Assembly: GCF_024713975.1 (NCBI RefSeq)
Contig: NC_091094.1
Span: 17,703,001 to 17,767,000 of the forward strand
Source of the DNA: Paralichthys olivaceus
Lineage: Eukaryota > Chordata > Actinopteri > Pleuronectiformes > Paralichthyidae
DNA length: 64,000 bases
Direction of reading: 5' to 3'
This document shows, in pieces, positions 21,182 through 54,553 of the stretch (position 1 is its first letter; each line of letters opens with the position of its first letter). A program made the position numbers and the translations under genes. Below the pieces are notes generated by a model. That model made no database searches. It was not told the origin of the DNA and saw nothing but the letters and a program-made list of their open reading frames with translations.

Positions 21182-24100
21182 TTTATTCCATTGTTCAGAC
21201 ATTACACATGAATCTTATCAGAAGTATTTGAATGTGTAAAACACTGGTGATCCATTTCAGGCAATAAGGTGGCTACAGATAAATTAAAAAATCGAAATCA
21301 AAAGTAACGAGACTGTGTAAAAACAAAAAAACTGAGAAAAAATCTCAAATACACACAAACATAACTTTAGAGTTAGAGATCCTTTTCTCATTTACCAAAC
21401 CAAGCAACTAATCAGAAAGTAATCAGTAGTAATCAATGGTGAAAATATTCTATATGCCAAAAAGATCAGACCAACGATCGGAGATTAGTATTTGTGAGGT
21501 AGGGTGCACTGATAAATGACGCTGTGGTGTAGTGGACGTTTAGAGAGTAAATAACATGTTGTGAAGATGAATGGATGGAAACTGAGTGGATGGAAAACAT
21601 TTGAATCCAGATCCTAAATGTCTTTCGGTGATAACGTATCACAGCAGATAGACTGTCATCAAAAAGGTATCTCCATGGTTACTCTATAAAATGAGGTCAA
21701 CCGGGTGGAACATTGTAGCTAGTAAATGGTTGATAACGAAATGAAGCTAAAATTATTTAATACGCAATACACTTAAATATATTATGTGCTTTGCCTGTGG
21801 AGTAATGGTACCAGGACAAGTCACATAGACTGTCAGTAAAGATGGACGACGCGTCTTCACTTCCTCCAACTATCCAGAAATGAAACCAAAAAACCCGGGA
21901 TACGAACGCTGCCATCTTGTGCATTTGGAGCAAGAGTCTGGTCCATGTCCCATCCACTAACATGGAGGAGGTGGGATTTATGCCCTGTACTGCAGCCAGC
22001 CACCAGGTAGTGATAAAGAAGCTTTGAGGAGCCGTCATGTTGTCCATCTTTATATACAGTCTGTGCTAGATCACAGGCATCTAACAAAAACAACAAAGTC
22101 GCCTGTGCTGATGTAGAATATGTTTTTGGCTTTACAGTGAGAGGTATCAGTCATGTACCTTTTGTCATGAATGTTACATGTGTACTAACAAAATAAGAAT
22201 AACCAGGGATAAGTAATAAAACATGAGGGGAAACAGTTACTGTGATATTAAACAGACAAATTATTAAAGAAATTTAAAAAAGGCAAAAAAATATTTTTAA
22301 AAAGCATTGACAATAAAACTCTATTTTCATGACATAGGCTCTAATCCACAATCAACAGCAACAAAACTAAGTGTCAAACCTTGACATCCATAAATTGTGA
22401 ATATAAAATTTCTTATCTCTACATTGCCTTTAAAAAAATACACTTTATACATGAAATCCAATCATTCAAATCCAGTGCATCCCTTCAACACATCTCATCT
22501 ACTGTCCTCTTCCTGAATCATGATTGGTTTTCACCTTTCTCTCATTATCTATAAAGCAAACACGTATACATCCTAAAACAATACATCTGTTTATTCATAT
22601 GAAGGCTGAAGTTATCTGATTCATTATCGTCTAATCTTGGCATCATAAATAACCCGACAGTAGTGTCGAGGTTTAGGAAGAATGTTCACAGTTTGGTGGG
22701 AGGTTGGACAGTATCCAGTGACAGGAGAGTGGTTCGATAACACGATGACGGTGTGAGACAAATAAATCTGAGACGTGTGATCCCAGCTTTAACAGATTTT
22801 GGGGTGAGCTGGAAGCAAATGCTACAAGAGACCATGTGACGGTCTTAACCATGACCCAGCAGGGTTTACTCATGTCCCCACTGTGAGTCTTATATCTGCT
22901 GTAATATTCACCACAGACAGTTTTGCTTTATGTTACAGCTTTGCTGTAAATATCATTCTCTCCTGTCATCACTTATTCATGCAGGCATGCAAACACGCAC
23001 TCACAGCAGAGTATTAAAGCCACATCAACCCCTCTCCTCAAAAGAAGGCCTAGATAAAACTGTTAGACCAAGCATGCAGCTGGATGGTTTCAGTTCCGCC
23101 GGCGTGGACATTACAACAGCATAAAGGCCGACTGTACAATGACCGAGGAGCAAATATGCAATAGCTGTTTGCATGTAAACAAATTTGGAGAGACGTGAGC
23201 GTATAGTTCCCAAAGCTGAAAATGAAAAGGCACTGTGAAGTCGTGGTGCATATGTACAGTGCATGGCATGCAGAAGGAAAGAAAACCTCCCACGACGGGA
23301 AAGGAATGAGAGTGATAGGGGCCAGAGAGGTGAGAACGTTCTCCTCAGGCAACACTGAACTCCTCCACACTTACTTGTGCTGATTATAATCTACAATACT
23401 CATCTCCATCTATTTCTCACAGAAATATCAAAACAAAATGATTTTATACATTAACTGGAACTTATTTCTGTTTGCTTCATGGAATGTCTGCAGTCAACCA
23501 CAGAGGGGCTGAAGAGTTTCTCTCTTTTCTGTCAAAGTAGGAGCAAATCTAAATTATATCCTGTGTGTGCAATATGAACCAAGCACAGTGCTGATAGTCA
23601 GCACTGCTGCATTCAGACAGAACAAAATCAAGCCTAACGCCACCTGTCAATGTTTGATCTGTAGGTTTGTCAAACTTTGACCAACAATCTCACACAAGTA
23701 TTACAATAAAATGTAATCTGTAATCCATTCATTATGAATCTGTAAGATGAAAATGGATATTATTTAAGGAGTATGAATGTGAAGAGGAAGATAAACAAGA
23801 ACAATAGAACTGGTTTACTGTTCTGAATGTTTAAATGTTTGTTATCAGTACTTCTGTAAATACTACAGATATTTCTCACTATACCTGCTTTCAGACATGT
23901 TCCGAACTCCAGATAATCTCAGGAAATTATCAGATGGGGCTGCATTTGAGAACACAAATGTCCAAGTCATTTGTGTGCCTGCACCCAAGTAAAATGTCCG
24001 CAGAATCTCAGAGTACGACCATGTGATAACACAAAGGGAGAATATCCGGAGGTTTTACAGCAAGCAAGTCTGCAATGTTGAGGACGTTTCTGACACACAA

Positions 24101-24983
24101 CTGACGAGAAACTGGAACACTATAATATTCCAGGATGAAGTTGAGGAGCCAAACGCGTAGAAGACACACGCAAAGATGTCAACTTGGAAAGACGACGCCA
24201 TTTGAGAGCTTTTGGCGATAACAGCTGATACTAATGTTGATTTGCTGTAAACAAAAACATGTGATCATCATGTTCTGGCTCTTGGATGCTGCGCCACCCC
24301 TCAGATGAACGCTGAAAGATTATTATGCAAACTCGGGAGAAAATACAGACCCCATTGTGAAGACATTATCTGGCGTTCATGTCTGAGAACTGCTTTTGTA
24401 TTATTTTTGATGAAAACATATCACTGGCTCAGTGTTTCACATTATGTTATTATATTATTATCATCCCTTTATATTACCCACTATATTATTATATTTATGA
24501 CATAAACTGTGGAACAGTCTAATTTCTCCCACTACATTTAAAATAAACCAAAAATATTTTATCCACAGATTAATTTGTGGCAGCCAGTCAAACTCGTGGA
24601 CTGGCTGTGTGTCTGGTGAGGTAAACACTGGCTTCTAGTGTTTCCCTGCTGTTCATCACAAATTCATCCCTGCTGACCTTCCTCATGCTTAATGTGACAA
24701 CATGACAAACAGAGGTGGAGAAAACACACGTATAGATTTTATATTTTAACAATAAAATGGATTTACAATCCATTCGTGCAACATAAAAAATGTCAACGGA
24801 AGTTGATGAATGTCGAGGTTGTGGCGCTCTAGCAGCACTGTATCCTTGGCTTGTTCATATCTGTGTAGATGTGCGGCATACGTCTATAGTGATGGCTGGT
24901 GGTGTTTATACTGTATGTAGAATGACTCTCCCAATGTCCCTCAAGTGACATGCTAGGTTTACCAGAACCGACCACCAGTGATT
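21182..24983 (-). other. ampd2: Probable long ampd2 3' UTR
   Basis: Between the ampd2 stop codon and the converging eps8l3 end there is no gene. TTTATT at 21182-21187 (AATAAA on the - strand) could be the distal poly(A) signal, giving a UTR of about 3.8 kb. Another - strand signal near 22589-22594 would give a shorter form. Assignment of the whole interval to the UTR is inference. Confidence 0.45.
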
Positions 24984-45161
<20,178 letters not shown>

Positions 45162-48064
45162 CGCAGATCAAAGCGTGTAACTAGCATGACAGCAAGCGAG
45201 ACTGAAGACTGACTACACCCCACCAGCTGAGTGCCAAGGTGAGAGAAGGACAAAAGTTTTTTCCACTCATCTAAAAATAGCAATCAGATCCTGAGAGTGT
45301 GTATTCAGCCGAGGAAAAAAAACACAGCGGATCCAGATGACAAGTGATTAAAAAAGGCAAAGAATTAGGAATGGTCAGTGTGGATAAGCAGAGAAAAACC
45401 AGATTAGTGCGTAAGCTGACTGGTGAACTCCCAATGTTCTTTGCTGGAAAATTCTGAGGGGAGACAGAGAGAGCCTAAACACACACAGGATAGACCCGCC
45501 TGATATAAAGTATTATAAATAGTGACAACCAATGCCCAGCGAGGAAGCAACCCCTGACTAGTGCAGTGTGCGCGCACCTCTCTCTCATGTAGTTCCTGTA
45601 GTGAAGGAACATAAAAGTTAATACACACTTACATGTACAAGTACAGTAACCACACACACTTCCAAAAGTTAGCAGACCCCGATCAAGAAAATAAAAAGTG
45701 GATATTTGTTTTTCCTGACACTTCATATGAAACACAAACTTAATAATTAATTGTAAAATTAAACTTTCAAACTCTTTGAAAGTGTCATGAACTCCAAAGT
45801 TAAAATTGCTTGTTAAATTCTTTGTCACAACCATATTGAGACAATTCAAAACTAGCTTCATACATTTTCTTGTCTGTGTTCTTGTAGTAATTTTAATTTC
45901 TCATTAGATTTCCTGGGCTTACATTAAATAAATGTTGTTTGTGTCACAGATCAATAAACATTTCAAAACTGTATTGCATCTACTGTTTATTACTGAAATG
46001 GGAAGACAGACTGGTGAACGACTAAAAGTGAGTTTCAGACCATTTGGATTCCATTACTACAGAGAAGTCACTACAAGAGGCATACGAACGTGTAAAGACC
46101 CCCATCTAGTGGTAGAAAAAAAACATGCAGTCCGACAGAAACATTTCTGTTTAGCACTTAAAAATGTTCCAAAACTATTCATCCATTTCCTCAGCAATCC
46201 TCCTCTAGCATTACAACTAAGACATCATGCAAGTAAGTAAGTAATGTTAAGACACAGTTGATATATAGACCAGACATTTAGTGATAAGTATGCCTATAAT
46301 CAATCTGAGATCAAACTTAAAAACACACCTATCACACTGATCACACTGAAAAACAACATAGAAGCTATTCTTTGTCTGGATCACAATGAAATTAGGCCAA
46401 ACACTATTTCAACTCCTCTCACAAACCTTTTCAAACTATGTTGAACAGACCCCTTTAAACACAACAATCAAATAATTATAATTCTTCTTAATATTAAATG
46501 AGCAGAGAAAAGTGTATGAAGTCAAAATGTATATTCGCCAACGTTTCAAAAGTCTCGTTTGTTGGTGTCTCCAGCTTCTTCTGTAATCTGACCTACTTTT
46601 TGAGAAAGTTGACTCACCCTCTGGTGCAGCAACAGCAGAAAAAGCTAAAAACAGAGGTTTACTTTTGTCTAAAAGAAAAAAAACATCTTTACCTCTATAA
46701 ATATTTCCTGCACTTTGTTGAAATGAGAAATCTTACCTGGAAACAGGAGGCGATTCTTTTTCCCTGATATTTGCCTCTGCTCCTTAGTCAAGCTCTCTGT
46801 CAGCTCGCCCGTTAGCCAAAAATGAAACCACTGTGCATATCAGCAGCTGCTTGGGGATTTGTTTTCACTCCTTGGAAGGTTAAGGAATTCAGTTGTTTGC
46901 AGCCACCAAAAAAATTGCATATTCTTCTTTTTCCAGCCACCTCATGGGTAATGGATATGCAATAAAACTGCATCAAACCCAACTGAACAAAGTATATTTT
47001 TCACTAATTAGATTATACTGTACACAGCTTGCATACAGATGTTGTTTTTACCAGGCCTATGCATAAAAACAAGTATTATTGCAGCATATTGCAAATAAAA
47101 GTATACATAATTATCGGCAGTGAGGAGGTAATTACATCATTGATCTACTGCAGGTAAGTTAAATGTTTTCCTGTTTATCCAGTGTTTGTCATTTTCTGCT
47201 CCCTTCATCTCTATCAGACATTTTGTTGTGAACAAATTCTTTGACACACTTTTCCATTATGTCACAAACTATTTATTCTAATCAATGTTGTGTATACTGT
47301 TATTTTGTTGATGTTCTCTGCTAAACACAGCATCTATAGCAGGGCTAGTTTTTCCGAGGATGTCTATGAGATAAATTGTGATTTGTGAATATGGGCTACA
47401 CAAATAAAATGTGATTGATTGATGATTGATTGATACATTCAACCTAAATGCGAAAAACCACCAGCATCCAATTCCTCATACAAGCCACAGACCAGAGGAT
47501 GTTAACCAAGTCACCTTTACTACCTATGTTTATTTTTATTTGATTTTATATCTTTTATATCTCTAGTTTTATTTTCTAAGCTTTATTCTTGTTTTCTCCT
47601 CATTTTTAAAATACACTTTAATTTGCTGTACCATCATTTTACAGGCTTTGTTAGTCTGATGCACAACTTTGTATAGCTTCAGTTATTCATCTTTAAATCT
47701 GTATTTACACTTGGCTTCAATACTCAATCACCTTACACTTAAAACATTGTATTGTCAATATCTCCATTAGCACTTCTGTTTGCAGTGACAGCTTTGCAGT
47801 AATTGTTGGTGGCTCGACTGTCACCTCACTGCAGAGAACCTATTATTGATTATTATTCCTATGCTCTTGTGTTGTGTGTGTCTGTGTGCCTACACTTCCC
47901 TCTGGATCATTAAGTATCTATCTATGTAACCAACTGTGTGGTGAAGAAGAAAGACACCACTTGACCCTCCAGTGCTGCTGTGGCTCAGGTTGTGTTGTGG
48001 TTTTGTGTTTGTGTTGTATGATGGTTGACAGATGTTAGCACCGTGTCTCTGCTGGTTCACTTAC

Positions 48065-48115
48065 CACTGGACATGTTGAGGAGCAGCTTGAAGAACAGGA
48101 AGTGTCCGGCTGAAA

Positions 48116-48203
<88 letters not shown>

Positions 48204-48300
48204 GCACGGAGCTTTCTTCTTCATGGACAGTTTTCTTATCGTTACTGTGAAGTTTTGCACAAGCGGCTACATTTCTTTTTCACATAGCTAGCGTTAGCAT
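48065..48300 (-). promoter_or_regulatory. ampd2: Candidate alternative ampd2 first exon
   Basis: On the - strand ATG at 48072-48074 is followed by TCC AGT G and a near-consensus donor gtaagt, ending the exon at 48065. Its phase (one base carried over) is exactly that of the main exon 1, so it would splice to exon 2 and give Met-Ser-Ser-Asp-Leu-Cys. The same frame stays open upstream through the microsatellite as Thr-His repeats to a Met at 48258-48260, so the start is ambiguous. The nearby 'gctagcgttagc' sequence and higher CpG fit a promoter. Confidence 0.4.
48120..48202. repeat. (GT)n microsatellite
   Basis: An 83-bp pure GT tract. On the - strand it lies in the leader or N-terminal codons of the candidate alternative ampd2 exon. 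Confidence 0.95.
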
Positions 48301-48689
48301 ACGCTTCTCCGCAGCTTAAGTTACACCGACTAGTTGGTCAGTTAGCTAGTTAGCGAACGAAGAGCCTTTTTTTCGTTTGCTCGGCTGCGTAGGTTTTTGT
48401 TTGAATTTGGCTGTGACCTAAATTCAGTTTCATTGAAAACTCTGAGAGGATCGACCTGCTGTGTCCAGAGGTGCACACACACAGAGAGAGAGAGAGTGTG
48501 TGTGTGTGTGGGGGGGGGGTCCTGCCTGTCTCCAGCTACTGTAGTTTAATAGTCTTATAAATGAGTGACAGTAAAGATCCAATGATACCTGTCACTTCAT
48601 ACCCTAACATGTTAATTAAGGGGAACTGAATTGTAGGAATATTTATAATGTGAAGACTTGATTCCCACATAGCGAATATTGTCTTGGCC

Positions 48690-49060
48690 CAGATCTGGCC
48701 CACACTGAACACTGTGAGAGAGGACTGATGGCACCAGGGCGGTCCGCTCCTGTTTGCTCCATCTGGGCCACAAATAAGCCATATTATATCATAGGTGGCC
48801 CAAATCTGTTTTGTGCTATTTGGGTGATGGGACACTTTAGGTTCACATCCAGATTACACCCTGCACTGTGCCCCTCATTTGTTTTGGGGATGGGTCACAT
48901 TTGCTATTTTACAAGTGGGCCACTTCATTTTGTTGAGGCCACAAGAAGGCAAGTAGTGCCCCATCATTGCCTGAAGAAGCCTACATCTGTATGCTATGTT
49001 GGCACCAACTGGAAAAAAAAGCCAACTACAGGGGCCAGAACCATCCCAGGTTTCATTTAA
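48690..49060. repeat. Dispersed 'tggcccagatctggcccaca' repeat
   Basis: Several imperfect 'tggcccagatctgg' and 'gggccac' units lie in both orientations, in a pattern I associate with a fish interspersed repeat. Its class and exact limits are unknown. Confidence 0.4.
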
Positions 49061-50160
49061 CCTGTGTCTGCAGAAATCAGAGTTAGTATGTCTCACCAAA
49101 GTAAAATGTCAATTACTTCTCCAGTCTCCATGTTGTGGTTCATGTGGTCATGTTCAGGGACCCTGTGTCAAAATCTATACTCAGAATATCTAAGTTGTTT
49201 ATATAATTATAACTTGTTGTATGGTACAGTTTTAGAGAATAGCTTCCATTTTATTAGTATGTCAAGTAATTAATAAGTAAAATGTCCAATCATATTATAT
49301 TGTATAAGTACTCTAAGCATGCAACATACAATTTTACTTTTATTAAACTATTGATTGATTGTTTTCTGTATAAAATGTCAGTTAATGGTAATAGTTTGGC
49401 TCCCTATGCATCCCTGCACTTACTAGGCCATGATTTATAATTTTCCTTCCAGCTAAATGCTCATTGTTCACTTGCTTATCCTGGCTTGGAGACTCTTTTA
49501 CTATTCTGACAGTCACCCTGTACCTGTCCTGTATCCTTAAAAACCCTTAAAATCCTTTAACATGCCATGTCCTACATTTAACATCATCATAGTGGCCGTT
49601 AGTTTTTATCTTGACACATGACACATATGCAAGTAACGTATATGTACCAGCTCATCAAAAGCTACTGGTACACACATGTGATGCAGGTTAATTCAGAATT
49701 TGCTGTTAACTTTGAAAAAAGTATTGCAATTTAAATGCAAGAAAAACAAGATGTACGTATACAAACATTTTACACAATATATCCAATTTTGGATAATAAT
49801 ATGGAGATACTGTGAAGTCTGTATCAATCTAAGCATTCTATGTCTATGTGGAAATAACAAAAGGTATTTCTAACCAACAGAAAATGAAGGAATGTTTCAG
49901 TTCAGCTTGTGATAAAATAACAAAAACAAGTGTCAGCTGTGGTTTAGTTGAGAAGATTTATTTTAGGAATTCACACACAAGACTGTCTTGTTGGATTCCA
50001 AATAGAGCAAGCTCCTCCCACCACCCACCACTGCTCTGAGAAATGTCACTAGGTAATAATTGCCATGGGGATGGCAGAGCCTGACGAAGCTGGGGGCGGC
50101 TTGACTGAGGTCCATCATTGAGGTGTGAGGCCTGAAGCACACCAACATCTTCTGACAGAA

Positions 50161-50278
50161 TATCTATCTGTCTATCTGTCTAGCTGTCTAGCTGTCTATC
50201 TATCTATATATATCTACTGTATCTATCTACCCATCTATCTATATAAATATATATATCTACTGTATCTATCTATCTATA
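50161..50278. repeat. (CTAT)n-type tetranucleotide repeat
   Basis: Tandem CTAT/CTGT units with TATA interruptions. Confidence 0.9.
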
Positions 50279-50324
50279 CAATTATGAGAGTGCATCGAAA
50301 AATGTTTTACAAACATAGAAAGTC

Positions 50325-53149
50325 TTTATTACAACTGCATCTCTCACTCATGTTTTAGCCAGTTTGTGTTTTTTTTCTACACACATTCATTTCATTGCAG
50401 TACAATGGAAGTTGTTTTCTTTTATTTCGATCACAGCATTTTGAAAAAAAACAATGAAATCGTACACAAACATTCAAAGTCATTCACAGTTTGGGATATT
50501 TGAAAGTAATGAAAAGAAGAGAGCAAGCTTTTGATTCGGTATTGGCTTTGTCACTCAAAAGCATCTGAAAAAAGAATTCTTAAAAACCCTGTGTCCATAT
50601 TAAGAAAGGATCTGTTGTTTCAGTCATACATCTCCACATACAATTTATCATATGAATCCATAACTATTAATATAAAATACAAATTCCTCTCATCATCAAA
50701 CTCAAGCTGAATAACATTGCAAAATCTGAACCCTCATTTCTAATAAAACCTCAACAAGCAACCACGTCGTCTTTAGGCTACTACTGCAGATGTTATATTA
50801 TATCGGGATATTTCCCCCTCCATTAAAAAAAAAAACCCTGTCATCAGAAACTTTCTTTTTATAAAATACTTCCGTCCAGATGAGAACACAAAATTGACAA
50901 CAAACGCTTGAACAAGCATGTCGAGCCAGTAGGTATGGATTCAGTCAACATCCATCAAATATCAGAGAAAAACATTGTGAACATGCTCAGTGAGCTTTTT
51001 ATCCTGTCAACCAGTATGCAAAGCTCAACAGCATGGTTCAAGAAGTAAAAATACCATTCATGTTCTTAATAGAGATTTTGATTATCAGCCTTTCCATTTT
51101 AATCATCCATCAAGGTAGATTTACCACAAGCTATGAGAGCGTGAAACAATGTTATATGCTCCTGTAGACAAAGTCTGTATGATATCACTGCGTTTCAATG
51201 AAAACAAGTTTAAGCGCAATGTCAAGGAGAAATTCTAAACTACCCACTTTCCTCAAGTGTAACGGCAAAGGCTTTGATTGGTGGAGCTAGCTGCATAGAA
51301 ATGTAAACCATGAAAATAATGTTGGCTTGGATGGGTCAGTGTTGCATTGCGTTTACCAAAGAGCAACCATGATTTCTCTTTTTAACATGCTGTGTTTTTT
51401 TTAAGGATGAGGAGAATAGTCCTACTTTAAATTCAAGAAGCGGCATGCTGGAAGTCATTGGAAAGGGATAATTTGCAATGGTTTATGGGATGTGTAGTTT
51501 CCTTCACTTTAAAAAAATTATGTACACAGTCTTGCACCTTTGCCTTTTTTTTCATTTTCCAGTAATTGTTTGGGTCCGAATCAAATATTGTATGGTCATG
51601 ATTCAGTCTGTAGTTGGTTGGTCTGGTTCCAGGCTTAAAACTCTTTTTTAGAACGATTTTCTGAAACGTAAATGAAAAAATAAATAAATTAGGAAATTTA
51701 CTTCAGGAACCAGGGCTGTTCTAAAAGTCGGTGGTCAATGTTTCATTTGACATTTGCCATTGCTGTTGGTAGTTGGTCATAACAAAAAGCAACAGTGGAC
51801 ATGCGTAAGCTGTGATGTCATCCCAGAGTTTGGAAGGTGTTTGTAAAAAGTTTTTGCGACCATTTGTCTGTGGAACAAGAGTTCACAAAGAGATTGAACA
51901 GGAAAAAGTTCATTTTTCAAAATATACTCATTAGTGTGGACAGGGCCTTAGTCTCCTTACAACATTAGATTAGTGTGCAGGACTCACACTTGACATGGAA
52001 CTGCACATGAGCTGTTGATTTTTATTCCAGCTTTTGAGGTAATGTAAAACCCTTGATGAGCAGGGTAATCCTTGTGATGAAACTAATGACGAATACTTAC
52101 ACTCTCTAATAAAAAAAAAAGGAAAACGGGTGTGTCAAATGGCAACACACAGCCCAAACTTATACAGTTTTACTAAACATACAGTTAGTTACATTTAATG
52201 GAATGAAAGAATTAGGATCATTTTTGAATGCAATGCAGTGCATCAATGGAATACTGGTTTTTAAGGTCTCTACCCAAACATACTGTTAAATACATCACAT
52301 CGCAGGAAGCTGGGTGACTCGTAGGAGATATAAAGTAAACCTACATCCTTAAGTTAAAACAGATCTGGTTTTGTAGGAAAGAAGAATGATCGGACACTCA
52401 CCAAAAGGAAAGAAAAATCAGAAGTTTGCCTGTAAACACCTTTTTCGTGATTCCATTAGAGTTAGGCCACAATATGTTAAAATACTCTAATCAAAAATAA
52501 TTCTCATTCTCCTCCAATGGATACCCCCAAATACTCAATTCATAGTTATTTTTTATTTTCTTGTCTTCCTCTCTGATGTTATTTTTCTTGCAGTCATTTA
52601 CAAAACTCTTTCTAAAAATATTCCAATCAACCACAGTCTCAAAATTATTGAATCAACAGCTATGAACATGTTGGTGTGTTCAGGCAAATCGTCCTGTAGC
52701 AGAACATCACCATTGTATTTCAGCCAGTGCTGATTTATTCAAGATCGAAAGGGATATTCTTAAAAACATTTAGTACTCAGTTGCTGTCATATGTTAAGTT
52801 ATTTTTAATTTTACAGATTTTAAAGTTACAACAGTGTTAATTCACTGAGTCATTTACTGTACAGAGCTGAGCGGTTGTGTGGAAGTTGGTTTTTTAAAAT
52901 CTTTTTCCCTGGTCACGAGCAACAGGCAGAAATGCATTTAAAACAAATGCATTTGGCTGTATCACAGTGACTAGATGAAATCTGATGAGGCAAAGTGCAA
53001 CGATTCAAAGATACAATTTAAAGTCATTTCACTGAGCAACCTGCTGCAAGTTTTAAGTAGAAATAGAAAAGGCATTTTTTCCTGAAACACTTTACATCTG
53101 AATGACCAAAATTATATTTATTTTTAGGGGAAATAAAGACATTAATAAC
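50325..53149 (-). other. gpr61: Probable gpr61 3' UTR
   Basis: AT-rich, repeat-poor sequence without ORFs runs from the gpr61 stop codon to TTTATT at 50325-50330 (AATAAA on the - strand). A 2.8 kb UTR is plausible for a brain-expressed receptor gene, but the end point is inferred. Confidence 0.5.
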
Positions 53150-54553
53150 TTAGTTTTCTGTATATATATTGTTGTTCTTCCCCTGTTCGTTCTCAGTAAA
53201 CTCTGAAGTCTCCTCTGCAATTTGTCCAGGGATACGGAAATCAATGGGTATGGGCTGTGCTGGCTCAGGTGGTTGGGACGGCGTCACAGGGCAGCAGGCC
53301 TCCCCCTTTGGACTGGATGTGCCGTGAGAGTTTTGAGGATCCAAGTTGCAGCCGGTACCCTGAAGAAACTGGAGGAAATTCTCCTCGATGGATCCTTCGC
53401 GGCTGGGCAGTCTGTCCTCAACCTCGACCCCTGCTCGACGAAACAGGCAGGGAAGATGTTTGCCCAGCTCCTCCCGGATCTGTCTGTTGAGGCAGCCGTA
53501 AAAGAAGGGATTGGAGGTGAAGCAGAAGTAGCCGATCCAGGTAACCACTTCCTCCAGAGAGGCCAGTGCGGCTGGAGGGCTGGCAGCCAGTGCTGAATAC
53601 AGGTGGAAAGTAAAGTAGGGCAGCCAGCAACAGAGAAATTGCCCACCGACTGCCGCCAACACAGCTGCAGCCTTTCCTCCCCCAAAGGGGCGCTGTGGAG
53701 TCGCTCTGTCTGTCCCTGTCCCAGTCCCAGAGCTGGTAACCATAGTGGAACGGCTGCTGAGTGACTCTGACCGCTGGCGACGAGGAGTGTCCATCCAGGT
53801 TGGCAGAGGCCCGTGATGCATGGCAGCTACCCGAGCCACTTTAAAGACATTGCAGTACACAACAAGAATGACTAGTAGTGGACACAGGAAATACACCAGA
53901 GTGAAGAGGACCATAAAGGCCAAGCGGTTTGACCCTCCCCCTGTCCAGTGAAGCGAGCAGCGCCTGTGACCCTGAGCAGGGGGAGATGGAACCGCCCCAC
54001 TTCCTCCTCCTCCAACCCCACTACTCTCCAGAAGCGGCGTTCTTCCACCTTGCAAGAACCAGGCAAGCAACGGCAGAGCAGACATGGCCAGGGCTTTGAC
54101 CCATATCCCCACCAGCACTGACGCTACCAGGCCAACAGTCATTTTTACTTCATATCGCATGGGGTGTATGATGTAGTAATAACGTTCCACATTGATGACG
54201 GAGATGGAGAGGATGGCAGCGCTGACCAGGCACACACTGAGAAAGAGGTAGCTCTGACACAGGGCCTCCCCAAAGAACGCCCGGCTGGAAAGCATGCCCA
54301 GGGGCATCAGCACCAGGGCTGCCAGCAGGTCCACCACACACAGGTGGAAGACAAAGGCAAACTTGTGGAGCTGTGGCGCCTTGGCAATGACCACCATGAC
54401 AGCCCCGTTTCCCAACACTGCCAGCAGATCCATGAGCAGCATGGCCAGCAGGGCTAGCGACTGGGACAGAGCCCAGCCCTCGGGCAGAGAGGAGGCAGAC
54501 ATGTTGGAAACGAGCTGTGGAGGCGGGTGGGAGGAGTTCCACATCGGCTCCAT
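53150..54553 (-). CDS. gpr61: Orphan G protein-coupled receptor 61
   Basis: Class A orphan receptor, brain-enriched and often reported as constitutively coupled to Gs (family knowledge). One uninterrupted exon encodes 467 residues. Seen: N-glycosylation sequons at N6 and N17; seven hydrophobic segments at about 31-57, 66-88, 101-124, 138-165, 211-236, 294-316 and 336-356; GNGAV in TM1; Cys99-Cys199 as the likely disulphide; ERY in place of DRY at 123-125, as in GPR61; CWLP at 309-312; NPFFY at 348-352. The third loop (HHGPLPTWMDTPRR, RSESLSSRSTMVTSS) and the C-tail (RLPSREGSIEENFLQFLQG, DFRIPGQIAEETSEF) match GPR61 rather than GPR62. The second extracellular loop carries a Gly/Ser-rich stretch. 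The start is the first ATG in frame (54551-54553); upstream codons are open but have no ATG. Confidence 0.97.
   Translation of the reverse strand: MEPMWNSSHPPPQLVSNMSASSLPEGWALSQSLALLAMLLMDLLAVLGNGAVMVVIAKAPQLHKFAFVFHLCVVDLLAALVLMPLGMLSSRAFFGEALCQSYLFLSVCLVSAAILSISVINVERYYYIIHPMRYEVKMTVGLVASVLVGIWVKALAMSALPLLAWFLQGGRTPLLESSGVGGGGSGAVPSPPAQGHRRCSLHWTGGGSNRLAFMVLFTLVYFLCPLLVILVVYCNVFKVARVAAMHHGPLPTWMDTPRRQRSESLSSRSTMVTSSGTGTGTDRATPQRPFGGGKAAAVLAAVGGQFLCCWLPYFTFHLYSALAASPPAALASLEEVVTWIGYFCFTSNPFFYGCLNRQIREELGKHLPCLFRRAGVEVEDRLPSREGSIEENFLQFLQGTGCNLDPQNSHGTSSPKGEACCPVTPSQPPEPAQPIPIDFRIPGQIAEETSEFTENEQGKNNNIYTEN

Larger units (their letters stand above)
45162..50320. other. Region between ampd2 exon 1 and the gpr61 3' end
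   Basis: No independent gene is recognised. It holds a candidate alternative ampd2 first exon near 48070, a GT microsatellite, a dispersed repeat at about 48690-49060, a GATT tract near 47413-47434 and a CTAT-type repeat just before the presumed gpr61 poly(A) site. Confidence 0.6.

Noticed and set aside
50161-50278. Repeating units considered as a CRISPR array
   Set aside because: They are 4-bp tandem repeats without spacers in a vertebrate genome.
53222-53596. 124-codon + strand frame opposite gpr61, with similar frames at 54164-54647
   Set aside because: They are antisense shadows of the GPR61 coding exon, which has clear receptor motifs.
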